Shown here: one piece after another, positions 10,562 through 21,900 of the stretch
Position numbering within the stretch: the first letter of the stretch is position 1
How the letters are laid out: the number at the start of each line of letters is the position of its first letter
The notes under the pieces: generated by a model
What the model was told of the DNA's origin: nothing
The model's input: only the letters and a program-made list of their open reading frames with translations
The model's database searches: none
Made by a program: the position numbers and the translations under genes
NCBI GenBank assembly: GCA_027475525.1
Contig: JAMWFC010000132.1
Span: forward strand, 667,074-731,073
Reading direction: 5' to 3'
Source: Macrolepiota albuminosa
Taxonomy: Eukaryota > Basidiomycota > Agaricomycetes > Agaricales > Agaricaceae
Length of the DNA: 64,000 nt

Positions 10562-12129
10562 AAATCCTTGGACCCTCCTTGTTGTCCTTCACCAGGACTA
10601 GGAGCATGCCTGGTGTTGACTAAGACTGACATGACTTCTGTCAGTCTTTGAAAGCCTTTTTCCAGTTCCCCTAGCCTGTCTGCCTCTCCATGCTGGATGC
10701 GCTCCAACATGTCATCCCTAGTATCTCTTACAGCATTGGTGTAAGTAGAGTAGGTTGGGATGTCTTGAGCTTCCTCAGCCCAGCCAAAGTACAACCCCAC
10801 TTGAGAGTCATGTAACTTCATTACTCTATCATGTGGTGATATGCTTGATGGCTCTCTGGGTAGAGGGGCTCTGTTGGGCATCCTGGTCCTTCCATCCACT
10901 AGTATCACCCATCCCTTTTGAACATCTGATTTCACCTGCTCACACTCAGCTATACGATGACCAGTTCCCCAACAGTAGAAGCAGTATGTGCTTCCACCAG
11001 GGGTTGGCATCATGGCCTGAGCAGGCCTCTCTGTTTGCCCTCCATGGTGGCTTTTGGTAGTTAGGAAGGCATTCCTTATGTCCAGTTGGCTATTTTGCAG
11101 AGCCTGCATAGCACTTTGGATGCTGCCAACCTGCTTCCCAATAGCAACCATGGAGTCTTGCAGATGAGCCATCCTTTCTTCTGCCTCCTCATTTTTCACT
11201 ACTACTCCACCCACCTCCCTGTTGGTGGTTTCTCCCCTAGTCTTCCTGACAGTTGTCCCATCTACTAGGGCTGTCACTACTGCAATCACTTCAGACAAGT
11301 CATATTTGTTGTCCTTGTGACGATTACGAGCAGGATCCCTGTAATGGCCATGTTTGTGGATGAGTCTCTCCTCCACTAACTCTGCCAGGGTGGGTGTAAA
11401 ACACCCCATAAACTTATCCACCAATACCCCATTCCCTACAACACTGTCCAGCTTTTTGGCTTCAGCCCTGAATTTTCTGATTAAGGAGTGCAGCTCAGGG
11501 GCATCCCCTCTGCTTAGCCTGGCATGCTCCCTACAGATCCTATCCAGGTTTGCCATGCTTCCTGCCTCATCCATAGCTTCAGGGTATGATTCCTTAACCT
11601 CCTTTATAAAGGTGGCCCAAGGATATCTATCCTCAAAACTATCGAAACCTCTCCATTCCTGCTCAGTTTCTGCATCCACATATTCTAATAACCTCTTCTT
11701 CTTTTCTCCATCCTCCACAATGCCTGCATGATTGAATAGAGACTGCATTCTCTGCAGAAACCTGTGAACCTCAGCAGGCTCACTGCTTCTGAACTTAGGT
11801 GCATCTCTACTTTCAGGCAATGGCATTTTATAGCGCATGGGTTGCTCCATAATGCTGGTCAACTTAGTTGGCTCAGACAATGAAGACTTAGGTGTTTGTG
11901 GTGTAGGCGTGTACTTCTCAGTCCGAAGTTTTCGTTTACGAAGTACAGCGTCTGGATCCGGGAGACTAGCAACTGTGCCCTTGGAGGATGCACGAGTTTC
12001 TCTTCTCCTGGGAGAAATAATGGTTTTTGCCCTTGGTGTAGTAACCTTAGGCGTGCCGGGCCAAGAACCTGGCGGTGCGAAACTAATGTTTCTTTTTGGG
12101 TTTTTGGACTCCAAATGGAAGTCCGACAA
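10558..12129 (-). CDS. Gag of G1
   Basis: An open frame of 523 codons encoding the particle structural protein. A basic, proline-rich N-terminus is followed by a retrotransposon Gag helical region (from EVHRFLQRMQSLFNHAGI on), a coiled-coil-like segment, and a CCHC zinc knuckle (CFYCWGTGHRIAEC) for RNA packaging. The start is unclear: the frame is open back through the primer site into the LTR with no ATG, and the first in-frame ATG is codon 94 (11848-11850). Translation may begin there, at a non-AUG codon, or after an unseen splice. The extreme 5' part lies in a 77-bp duplication, so the leader should be checked on raw reads. Confidence 0.85.
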   Translation of the reverse strand: MSDFHLESKNPKRNISFAPPGSWPGTPKVTTPRAKTIISPRRRETRASSKGTVASLPDPDAVLRKRKLRTEKYTPTPQTPKSSLSEPTKLTSIMEQPMRYKMPLPESRDAPKFRSSEPAEVHRFLQRMQSLFNHAGIVEDGEKKKRLLEYVDAETEQEWRGFDSFEDRYPWATFIKEVKESYPEAMDEAGSMANLDRICREHARLSRGDAPELHSLIRKFRAEAKKLDSVVGNGVLVDKFMGCFTPTLAELVEERLIHKHGHYRDPARNRHKDNKYDLSEVIAVVTALVDGTTVRKTRGETTNREVGGVVVKNEEAEERMAHLQDSMVAIGKQVGSIQSAMQALQNSQLDIRNAFLTTKSHHGGQTERPAQAMMPTPGGSTYCFYCWGTGHRIAECEQVKSDVQKGWVILVDGRTRMPNRAPLPREPSSISPHDRVMKLHDSQVGLYFGWAEEAQDIPTYSTYTNAVRDTRDDMLERIQHGEADRLGELEKGFQRLTEVMSVLVNTRHAPSPGEGQQGGSKDF

Positions 12130-12264
12130 AGTGTTTGTTTGTGCAACAAAAGCCCCCTCGCGGTGGGCTCCAGATGATGCGAAATGACCAAATGGAAGTC
12201 CGACAAAGTGTTTGTTTGTGCAACAAAAGCCCCCTCGCGGTGGGCTCCAGATGATGCGAAATGA
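12111..12264. repeat. Exact 77-bp tandem duplication at the LTR/gag leader of G1
   Basis: Copies 12111-12187 and 12188-12264 are identical and include the first bases of the 5' LTR, so the true leader carries only one copy. The position at a repeat edge fits an assembly-graph junction. Confidence 0.9.
12232..12249 (-). other. Primer binding site of G1
   Basis: Two bases inside the 5' LTR the minus strand reads TGGAGCCCACCGCGAGGG. It starts with TGG, complementary to a tRNA CCA end. The same TGGAGCCCACC string recurs at about 41276 in the plus-strand G1-like relic, supporting function. The tRNA was not identified. Confidence 0.6.
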
Positions 12265-13170
12265 AAGTTTACTTATATTGTAAAGTAGCCTTAACGGAAT
12301 AAGACTAGACTTTTAAATAAGTCAACTTAACTTCACTAAGATCGTGGGGCTTAGTTACGCGCACGCACACTCCGTAAAGTAGTGTTGTTATAATTTTTAT
12401 TGATTTTAAAATTGTAATGCAAATCAAAATTCACACTAAAATTTGGGAATCAAATAGTATTAATTACTAATAAAACCCGAAGTCAACTATTATGCGGCTG
12501 GCCTAAGATGTCCGCTCCCTGGGGACTCCGAGCCGTGGCAAGTGCGTTGCTTGCCCGACTCCCCCAAATTCCCCTCCTCTTTATACTGCCTCCTTCGACG
12601 CACGGACCGTCGAATCCCTCGTGTATTTTTATGTTGTGCGCACGACTGGCGCTCGGCGTAGCGTTGTACCGGGTCTGGACCTCGGTTGCTGTTTGTGCCG
12701 GCGCTTGGCGTCGTGGCTAAAGGTTCGTCCATCTTTTTCTTCGGCTCTTCCTACCCTTCTAACTCTTTGGTTATCCTTCTTCCTTCTTTTGCCAGAGCGG
12801 CCTGTCGTGGTTGCGTGGTCGTGGTACAACGTGTCGAGGTGCTGAGGACGAGGCTCATCGTTGTTTCCAATGGTACGTCGTCACTCGGGGATAGTTCTTT
12901 TTGATGGTTGATGCCGGATCTGACTGCCGAGCACCGCCACTGTCGGCTATCCCCTTTGATCGGATATTCGGCGCATCTCTACTTGGCTGTTTACGTGCTG
13001 GGTTCGTCGTTTTTACACGTCGTGAGGCTTTTTTTTTTTGAGGTGAAGGCTCCCGCGTCTACAGTTTTCGACGCCTGCTTACAGTTTTCAGCAGATAACC
13101 GTTTGGTTTGTTTGTTTTTAGGGAGCCTTTCTTGTCTTTCTTATGCCTCGATTTAGAGGCATTCGTATCA
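12252..13170 (-). repeat. 5' LTR of G1
   Basis: Second copy of the 919-bp LTR. Frames inside it have no protein similarity that I recognise and are not annotated as genes. Confidence 0.92.
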
Positions 13171-13429
13171 GTATCAACTCCTTTCCACCTCATCCATCAC
13201 TCACACTCACGTCCTCTCTTATGCTTAGCAGGACCAAATTGATTCCACCCTTTACTTGCATGAGACAGATAGCAATTACCCTCTGCCAGAAACTGGTGAT
13301 ATGGCTTCTACGCTTAGCTTGTACTTGGTCTCCTCTTGATACTAATGTCACACGTCCCTACTAAATCTATCTCATAGTACTGCATGTGACACTGGTTTTC
13401 AGAGCGTCGTATTTATAAAGGAGGTAATC
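13171..13429. other. 3' flank of the MFS gene
   Basis: Between G1 and the stop codon of the MFS gene; probably its 3' untranslated region. Nothing else seen. Confidence 0.4.
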
Positions 13430-13845
13430 CTAGAGAGTATAGATGAACCAAGCACTACGATCGCCGAGGCTTGGTGCTTCATCTGCGCGTGCGACTTTTG
13501 ATCGAGCAATTGCCTTCTTTCGGTTCTGGTCATTCAAATACAGGAGGTTGCAGACACAGAGGACGGTCATGACACATGATGCAATGAGCAACACGATCGT
13601 CCCTGTAGTATAACGAGGAGGTTTTGACCATGCACTGAAAAGCCAAAGTGCGATAATGGCCCCTACATTGGTCATAATGAAGCCAAAAGCAATGGCGGTT
13701 GCCCGTCGGGTCTGTGGAGCAGCGTTATTGGAAAGCCAAGCAGCAAGTGCAGGGCCCTGAGAATTAATTCCCGCAATAGATAGGAAGAGGCTGGCATATT
13801 GGACATGAGGGTTCTTGGAACCTAGCTCAAGATGTTAGAGCCTTT

Positions 13846-13999
13846 CATAGACTTGGCAGATACGCACAGAGGTACATGATAAATCCAATAATGCATAGCA
13901 ATGACGAGGTTAGGGCTGACGCCATAGACTTGGCAGATACGCACAGAGGTACATGATAAATCCAATAATGCATAGCAATGACGAGGTTAGGGCTGACGC
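13846..13999. repeat. Exact 77-bp tandem duplication in the MFS gene
   Basis: Copies 13846-13922 and 13923-13999 are identical. They fall at an intron/exon edge of the MFS gene. Confidence 0.9.
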
Positions 14000-14268
14000 T
14001 CCTCGATGGCCATACTTGTCTGATATGGCTGATGCAATAATCGTCACTTTGAGTTGTGAATATATTGATGTTACGACAAAGCTGACAGAAAGCTTACCAA
14101 CAAAACCTACAGCGAAAGGGGGGACACTCATCAATTGTGCTCGCGTTGCTGTGTAGCCCATGTGAAGGAGAATAGTTGGAGTAAAACTGAGTAGGGGAGC
14201 AGTCAGGAAGGCAGGTACCAACACTACCAAATACTCACTAGGAAAAAGACGCCAGAATGATACCCGCA

Positions 14269-14422
14269 AACAGATAAATGGTACCGATACATAAAACTTG
14301 AGGGAGTACTAATGCGCGTCCAATTTCTTTCCAGTTGAAAGAATCAACAGATAAATGGTACCGATACATAAAACTTGAGGGAGTACTAATGCGCGTCCAA
14401 TTTCTTTCCAGTTGAAAGAATC
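14269..14422. repeat. Exact 77-bp tandem duplication in the MFS gene
   Basis: Copies 14269-14345 and 14346-14422 are identical; removing one restores a continuous exon (FNWKEIGRALVLPQVLC). Confidence 0.9.
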
Positions 14423-14462
14423 AGCCTCATCATTTAATGTCCCTTCATGCCTGAGTTGGTCC

Positions 14463-14792
14463 TGTTAGAAAACAGACTAAGAACAATGTCAGATTATTCC
14501 CTCAGTCCGATATAATTGACTCTGTTAACTGTACCTAAGAACAATGTCAGATTATTCTACGGTTCAGTTAGCGAGTGCGTATTGTTTATAGTGAGTATCG
14601 TACGTACCCCTCAGTCCGATATAATTGACTGAGGGTTGTATCTAGTGGTAGTCCAATATATATGTATTCGTGGTGAACAATGATCCCATTGTTCACCGTA
14701 CTGTGATGAATGTGGTTAGTGGCACAATGCATTGGTGCTGGCCCTGTGTGATATCTTGGGAGTGTCTGTGTGATACGGTAAAAGGTCCAACA
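14463..14792 (-). repeat. 3' LTR of the Copia element
   Basis: 330 bp, TGTTAGAAAACAG...GGTCCAACA on the plus strand. It contains two internal copies of a GAACAATGTCAGATTATT stretch and of CTCAGTCCGATATAATTGACT. Confidence 0.92.
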
Positions 14793-14834
14793 CTCCTCCT
14801 CACCGCAGACACTCCTCCTCGCATGGAATCGTGG

Positions 14835-16944
14835 TTAGCGTAGTCCTAGACGTGGGCGAAGGTGTAGGAAGGCGGGGGAAGGGAGAGCTTTGGTGAATAT
14901 GTCGGCCGTGTTTTCCTTGGAGGGGACGCGTAGGAGGGTTAATTCTTTGGACTGGACTCGTTCACGTAGGAAATGATATTTGATATCCACATGTTTGACG
15001 CGAGCATGTAAAAGGGGGTCTTCGGATAATGCGATGTCGGAGTCGTTGTCACAGAACATTGGAGTCGGTACGTCAGTGAAGTCGTGCCCAATGTCGCGTA
15101 GTAGCGCTCGGAGCCAGATGCATTCCTGGGCGCTCTCGAAAGCGGCCATGTATTCCGCCTCGCATGATGAGGCTGCGACTGTCCGTTGTTTCCTGACCGC
15201 CCAGGATACAGCGCCAGAGCCAAGGTTCCATACATATCCGCCAACGCTTCGTCGAGTGTCAGGGCAGCTCGCCCAGTCAGAGTCTGTGAAACCGGTCAGC
15301 TTGGTGTCGTTATTAGAGCCTCCAAGATGAAGTTTAAGGTCGTGAGTGCCCTTTAGGTAGCGAACCAATCGCACAGCTGCGTTCCAGTGAATGGACGTGT
15401 ATGAGTCGAGGTATGTTGAACTGCGAAAGCGATATCAGGACGTGTGGATATTGCGAGGTACAGCAGGCAGCCGACGAGTTGGCGATAAGGAGTCCTTTCT
15501 AAGGTACGATGTTCTTCTGAAGACAGTGTATTGCGATCGACACGTCGTAGTCTCGTGTTAGGGTCCATGGGTAAGGAGAGAGGCGTAGCGTCCTTCTGAC
15601 CAAATTGAGTTATGATCTTGTCGATAAGGGCAGTTTGTGAGAGCTTGACAAGACGGTTCTCGTGGTCCCAGTCAACGGCAATGCCGACCACAAAGCGAGG
15701 GACGCCCAAGTCAGATATTGTCCAGACTTGGCGCATTTGGTCCTTGAAACGTTCGTTCTCTTCCTTGCTGCTGGCGATCGATAGGAAGTCGTCGACATGG
15801 AGCGCTGCAACGACTGTCCCTTGATCAGTAACTCGATAAAAGATGCATGACTCGCATGATAGACGTTGGAAACCCCACGCTGCCATATTGTCATTCACAG
15901 CCTTATTCCAAATTCTACCCGCTTGCTTCATACCATATAACCCTCGTACCAACATCCAGACCCAGTCCTCCTTCCCTTCTTCTTCAAATCCTTCGGGCTG
16001 CTTCATGTACTGGACTTCGTCTTCTGGAAGTACCCCGTATAGGAAAGCTGTCTTCACGTTGATCTGGGTCGCGTCCCACCCCTTAGCCGCTGCTAAATGA
16101 AGCAGTATTCGCCAGGATTCCATGCGTGCAGTCGGTGAGGTGGTTTTTGTGTAGTCGCGTCCATAGATCTGTTCGTAGCCTCGGAAGACCAGTCGAACTT
16201 TAAATCTGACTGCATTTCTGTGCTCATCGCGTTTGATCTTGAATACGGGGCGTCCAGTTCTAACCTTCTGGCCAGCGGGAACTGCCGATCGAGGAACTAG
16301 CTGATACACACCCATGTCTCAGAGAGAGTTGAGCTCATTGCGGTAGGCTGCTTCCCATTGATTTGCGTCGCCTGATTGCTTTGCTTCAGCCCATGTTCGA
16401 GGCTCATCGCTGATATTAGGTGTCCTGGGGATGTCCTGGAGGTTCTGGACGGCGGTTAAAAGGTACTCAATATCGTCCGCTGACGCAATGTTTGCCAGAT
16501 CTAGATCTACTGGACCCTGATCGGGGTCCTCGGTGCCCTGATCAGGTACTTCCTATATAGTTCTATTTGCCTCACGTTGCGCTCGAAGCCTTTCGCCGGC
16601 TGCTATTGACTCTTGTACTGCTCTTTGCGTCCGTGTAAGTGGGGCGTTAACTGGGTCAGCTCTGGCAGTCGGTATGGGGACACGATTAGATCAGCGAAGC
16701 TGTGGGATCGGTGGATCATTATGCAAAATTGGTGGGTCGTTCTCTTGTTCGTTCGGCTGAGGGCATTGGGGGGGTTCTCCAGGGTGGACAGTAGTGTCAT
16801 CGTCAAAGGTGATGGGATCATGGTGGTCCACAGTAGCTGGTCGATCTGGGGCAGGGACGTTGGGGGTAGGTGAAGCGGGGCGGGGACTGCCTTCATGGCT
16901 CTCACAGAATTTGACGTGGTAAGTTTCGTATATTTTTCCAGTGA
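14835..16944 (-). pseudogene. Copia pol, 3' half: RT and RNase H
   Basis: The continuation of the Copia polyprotein beyond the G2 insertion. It resumes with YETYHVKFCESHEG directly after the integrase C-terminus. The RT domain (about 15353-16315) shows FKVRLVFRGYEQIYG, GLYGMKQAGRIWNKA and LHVDDFLSIAS, and RNase H (14835-15374) has FTDSDWASCPDTRRS, SCEAEYMA and VKHVDIKYHFLRE. Between 16320 and 16690 there are three in-frame stops (two TGA, one TAG), one of them a probable Arg-to-TGA change before MGVYQLVPRS. A single-base frameshift near 15415 separates RT from RNase H. Confidence 0.88.
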
Positions 16945-17462
16945 TGTCAGGGGACCCCTCATCCCTTTCTTCTTTCACTCCTTATTTCTTCACTCTCCCT
17001 TCATTCACTTCCTTATTTCTTCTACCATTCTCTCATTTTGCTGCTACTACTTCTTCAACACTATCTGTTGGTACTATTCTCAACCTTTGAGGTGCTCTGG
17101 TTCTTTAGCTATCACTCAGACAAGTGTGGGCCCTTCAGCACCGCTCCAGGCTGCTTAGATAAGCCGGAGTTTGCCTTTCTGACTTCTAAAGTCCGGAGTT
17201 TTCCTCCCTTGTTTGCACACTTGTTTGGTTAGTCAATTTTCGAGTTTTTAAGGTTTTGTTGTACTGTACAGTTGTTTCCCACGCTTCAGAGGCCCCAGAA
17301 GCGTCCAACCTGGCATAGGGAATCCCCAGACTTGTTCTCTTTGGATCTCCCTCTGCCAGGTGAGTAGCTACCTTGATATTGTCAGTATATATTCTAATAC
17401 ACTTTGGATCTCCCTCTGCCAGCTGTGTGACTGAGCCACAGCCTCTAGAGGTCGCCCTTACA
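16945..17462 (+). repeat. 5' LTR of G2
   Basis: 518 bp, starting TGTCAGGGGACC and ending CGCCCTTACA. Partial or solo copies of this LTR recur at 40602, 58129 and 59658. Confidence 0.93.
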
Positions 17463-17576
17463 GCAGAACGAGTCTCTACATTTCGGTCTGGGAGTCCCCT
17501 TCAGCCTGCTTGAGCCCTCTCTTGCCCCTTTAGGTCCCTCCCCCACTGGATTACTCCCTGCCCCTCTGTTGCTTCT

Positions 17577-18919
17577 ATGACCCAACCAGCCCCCTCAGAC
17601 ACTCCCCTGGACGCTTCTGCCCCTCAGGATGATGCCTGGGGTCGCTTGCTTGCTCTGGAGACTCAGGTGCAGACCACTCAAGCTTCCCTCACCCTCCACA
17701 CCACCGAACTTGCTGGATTACGTCAGGCCACAGACACTATCTCCCATTCCCTTCAGGCCCTCTTAGAGCGCCTCCCTCTCACTCCTACCCCTCTCCAGGC
17801 ACCTCCAGTTAGGGCTGGCACACCCCCAGTCCCTCGCTTTGGGGCCTCCCCCCCAGTTCATGCCAATATTCCTCGCCCAGCACTCCCAGACGCATTCAAT
17901 GGTGACTGAGCGATAGGCGAGCGTTTCCTGCAGTCCTGCATCACCTATATTCAGCTTAGTGGTGAGGCTTTCCCCTCTGACGCTCTCAAAATCGCTTGGG
18001 TTCTTTCTTACATGAAGTCTGGGCGAGCTTCAACATACGCGCTACGAGTCTTTCGACGTCCTGGAGGAGTAGAGAGTTTTGGAAGTTGGGATCAGTTTGA
18101 GAAGCTTCAACATACGCGCTACGAGTCTTTCGACGTCCTGGAGGAGTAGAGAGTTTTGGAAGTTGGGATCAGTTTGAGAAGGTGTTTCGGACAGAGTTCT
18201 TCCCCTTGGACCCTGCTAAGGTGGCAGCCCTCACTCTCCGAGATCCTCATCGATATGGGCAAGGGAAGCGGACCCTAGATGAGTACATCGACTCCTTCAG
18301 AGCTCTTGCTGAACAGGCCTGTTATCCAGATGGTCTTCAGCTCTGTCTCACCTTCCGAGATGGCCTCCTTCCCTCTCTCATGGATCGGATCGACAGCATG
18401 GCTGAGGGACGACCTGATGACACGAGTATCGAGACCTGGTATCAGGTAGCACGTGATCAGTGGCAGCTCATGGAGTTACGACGTGAGCTCCACCGTGGAA
18501 CTGCCCCTCGCTCCACTCCACAGGCATCCTTTTCTGCTCGTCATCCCATCCAGCCTCCCCTTCCATTTCGCGCTCCACCCCCAGCTCAGGTACCTGCAGC
18601 ACGTCCTCTTCCTTTTGGAGTACCTATGGATGTCGATGCCTCTCGTCAACGTTCCTCCCTTCCTCTCCTCTGCCGTCGCTGTGGAAAGCCTGGTCACTTC
18701 GCTCGGTATTGTCCCCAGGGGTTAGAGGTGCGCTATCTCTCAGCTTCAGAGCAGGAGGAGCTCCTTCTCCAGCTCCTTGCTGCCCGAGACATTCGAGGAA
18801 ACCCCTCCCCAGATGTACAGACTGAAGCAGAACCCCTGGAGGAGTCCTTGGGTCCTGTGGAAGCTGTAGCAGAACCATCGGATGGGTCCTTTGGTTCAGC
18901 AGGGGAGGGTTTTCAATAG
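17577..18919 (+). pseudogene. Gag of G2
   Basis: Starts at ATG 17577 and ends at TAG 18917-18919. The N-terminus is a helical, glutamine-rich region, then a proline-rich linker, the Gag core (RFLQSCITYIQL ... EYIDSFRALAEQA) and a CCHC knuckle (CRRCGKPGHFARYC). An in-frame TGA follows FNGD at 17907-17909, where an Arg codon (CGA) is likely ancestral. The second break is the exact 77-bp duplication at 18026, probably artificial. Pol lies in the +1 frame and the two frames overlap by about 94 bases, which suggests +1 frameshifting for Gag-Pol. Confidence 0.85.
18026..18179. repeat. Exact 77-bp tandem duplication in G2 gag
   Basis: Copies 18026-18102 and 18103-18179 are identical; removing one restores FGSWDQFEKVFRTEFF in frame. 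Confidence 0.9.
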
Positions 18920-18927
18920 AGCGACGG

Positions 18928-21900
18928 ATGAGTTGTACGCCTCCGCCGCCTGGTGCTAATCAGTTTACATGTCAATCAGTAGAGTCTTCTAATGTATCGC
19001 TCCCTACTCCCGATTCTCTGACTGAAACTGTAAGCACCCCCTCCGATGTACAAAATACCCCCTTGGTCCAAGCCTCCGCTAAGACTTCTTCTCCTCCTTC
19101 TCCTGTCCGACGACCACGTGTCCCAGCTTGGGAACGACGCCTTCCCCGTCGCTATGTTGTTGCTTCTACTCCCTCTCCCAACTCTCTGCGTCTGAATGTG
19201 GAGATTGAGACAACTGACACTCAGCAGACTCGAAGCGTCATAGCTCTCTTGGACAGTGGTGCTACTGGACTCTTCCTAGACACCCGTTATGTGGAACAAC
19301 ACCGGCTCACTACCCGTCCCCTCTCTCACCCCATTCCAGTCTATAACATTGACGGTACGCTCAATGAAGCTGGATCTATCCGCTCAGTGGTGGATTTAGT
19401 CCTTCGTTATCAGACTCATTCTGAGCGTGCAGTCTTTGCAGTTACCAGCCTAGGAAAAGCAGGACATGATACTTGGGTTCTCCTGGCTGCGTGATCACAA
19501 TCCTGAGATTGACTGGGCCAAGGGTAAGGTGAGCATGAGCCGCTGCCCTCGACGGTGTTCCACATGTGCTAAGGAAGTGAGAGAGGAGCGCAGAGAGTCA
19601 GTCCGTGAGCGTGCTGCTATCCGGGCTTGCCGAGTTGGACACCTCCCCTTTGCAGACCTTGACCTACTGGATCCTCCTCCCTTGGTGTTCCCTTATAGAG
19701 AGGCCCTCTATGAGGACGTTCGAGGTGTAGTGAGTGAAGCCCAGATGGAAGATGGACGCGAGGGTGAATTTGGATGCGCTCCTGACCCAGAGTCCCCAGA
19801 CGAGGCTATCGAGACAGGTGATAGGATCTATGCAACTACGTTACGACCTCCACCAACTGTAGCAGAGATCAGAGCTAGCCAAACCACCTCCCAGCGGCTA
19901 GCTCAGGCATTTGCTGCCAACTCTGCTCCTAAGTCGTTCCGAGATGCGGTTCCTCATCACCTGCAAGACTTTGAGGATGTTTTCTCTAAGGCATCATTTG
20001 ACTCCCTGCCAGAGCGTAAGCAGTGGGACCATGCAATTGAGCTTACACCCAATGCTGAGCCCTCTAGCTGCAAGGTCTACCCACTCTCTCCCAGAGAACA
20101 GGATGAGCTTGATGCCTTTTTGCAGGAGAATTTAGACTCTGGTCGCATCCGTCCCTCAAAGTCTCCGATGGCCTCTCCAGTCTTCTTCATTAAGAAGAAG
20201 GATGGATCTCTACGTCTGGTTCAGGACTACCGAGTCTTGAATGCGATGACTGTGAAGAATTGCTACCCCTTACCACTCATTTCAGAGCTTGTCAACAACC
20301 TCCGAGGTGCGCGCTACTTTACCAAGTTGGATGTCCGCTGGGGCTACAACAATGTGCGCATCAAAGAAGGAGATGAGTGGAAGGGAGCATTCCGAACAAA
20401 TCGTGGACTCTTTGAACCTCTGGTAATGTTCTTTGGCCTCACTAATAGCCCTGCCACCTTCCAGACCATGATGAACGACATTTTCCGAGACCTCATAGCG
20501 GAAGGTGTTGTGTGTGTATACCTTGACGATATTCTCATCTATACCAAGACTCTAGAGGAGCATCGTCGGATTACACGCATCGTACTGGAACGTCTTCGCC
20601 AGCACCAACTCTATCTTAAGCCAGAGAAGTGTGAGTTTGAGCAGACTAAGGTTGAATATCTTGGACTGATCATCTCTCATGGAATGGCTGAGATGGACCC
20701 AGTCAAGGTGGCTGGTGTAGCGGAGTGGCCGGAGCCTAAGAACAAGAAGGAGGTTCAGGCCTTCCTGGGTTTTACCAACTTCTACCGGAGGTTTATTCAG
20801 GATTTCTCACACCATGCCCGGCCCCTCTTTGATCTCACCACTAAGGACACTTCTTGGCACTGGGATGCAGCACAGCAGACAGCCTTTGATGCCCTCAAAC
20901 AGGCAGTCACTTCAAAGCCTGTCCTTATATTCCCAGATGATGACTCTCCCTTCCGTGTCGAAGCTGATAGCTCAGATTTTGCTACTGGGGCCGTTCTCTC
21001 TCAACAGTCAAGGGAGGATGGTAAGTGGCATCCTGTGGCTTTCTACTCCAAGAGTCTCAATGCCGTGGAGCAAAATTATGAGATCCATGACAAGGAGATG
21101 CTAGCTATCATTCGGTCATTTGAGGAGTGGCGACATTTCCTTGAGGGTGCCAGGCATAAATTTGAGGTGTGGACTGATCACAAGAACTTAGAGTACTTTC
21201 GGACGGCCAAGAAACTCAACCGCCGACAGGCTCGATGGTCCTTGTATCTGGCCAACTTCGACTTCTCTCTGCATCACAAACCAGGACGGAGCATGGGTAA
21301 GCCAGATGCGCTTTCTAGGCGAGCAGACCATGGTTCAGGAGCTAGTGACAATGACAATATTGTACTTCTGAAGCCAGAACTATTTGCTATCCGTGCTCTA
21401 GAAGGTGTGGTTGGCCAGGGAGAAGAAGTGAGCATCCTTCGAGACATCCGACGAGGTAACTGGGAGGGCGCTCAAGAAGATCTGGTAGCTAAGGCTGCCA
21501 TGGCCTTGCATGCTCGAGAGAAAGCTGGAGTGAAGTCTGTCCGCACCGACGAGTGGTCTCTGGAGAATGGTCTTCTCACCTTCCGGGGACGCATTTATGT
21601 TCCCAACCTGCCAGACCTCCGGAGGCGGATTGTGGAGCAGCATCATGACTCTCGAGTTGCAGGACATCCTGGCAGATGGAAGACACTGGAGCTGGTTTCG
21701 CGGAATTACTGGTGGCCTCAAATGTCACGGTATATTGGCTCTTACACCTCCACCTGTGATCTTTGCCTTCGGACTAAGCCTCGTCGTCAGCCTCCTATGG
21801 GACAGCTTCATCCATTGCCTATCCCAGCTGAGCGTTGGAGTGTGGCCTCGGTAGACTTCATTGTTGAGTTACCTGATTCTCATGGATATGATGCGATCAT

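Larger units (their letters stand above)
2599..13170 (-). mobile_element. Full-length Ty3/gypsy-like retrotransposon G1
   Basis: A 10.6-kb LTR retrotransposon in minus orientation: 5' LTR 12252-13170, PBS, gag, protease and pol in three overlapping frames, a convergent antisense gene, a purine tract and the 3' LTR 2599-3517. The LTRs are 919 bp, start TGATGCG and end CGTATCA (short inverted ends), and I found no difference between them, so insertion is recent or the assembler collapsed the copies. The flanks share only GTAT (2595-2598, 13171-13174), a 4-bp candidate target duplication. Domain order RT, RNase H, integrase places it in Ty3/gypsy; there is no chromodomain. All three main frames are open, so the copy could be competent. 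Confidence 0.9.

Noticed and set aside
2595..13174. GTAT as a secure target duplication for G1
   Set aside because: Only 4 bp match and the LTR end itself contains GTATCA, so the match may be chance; reported as a candidate only.
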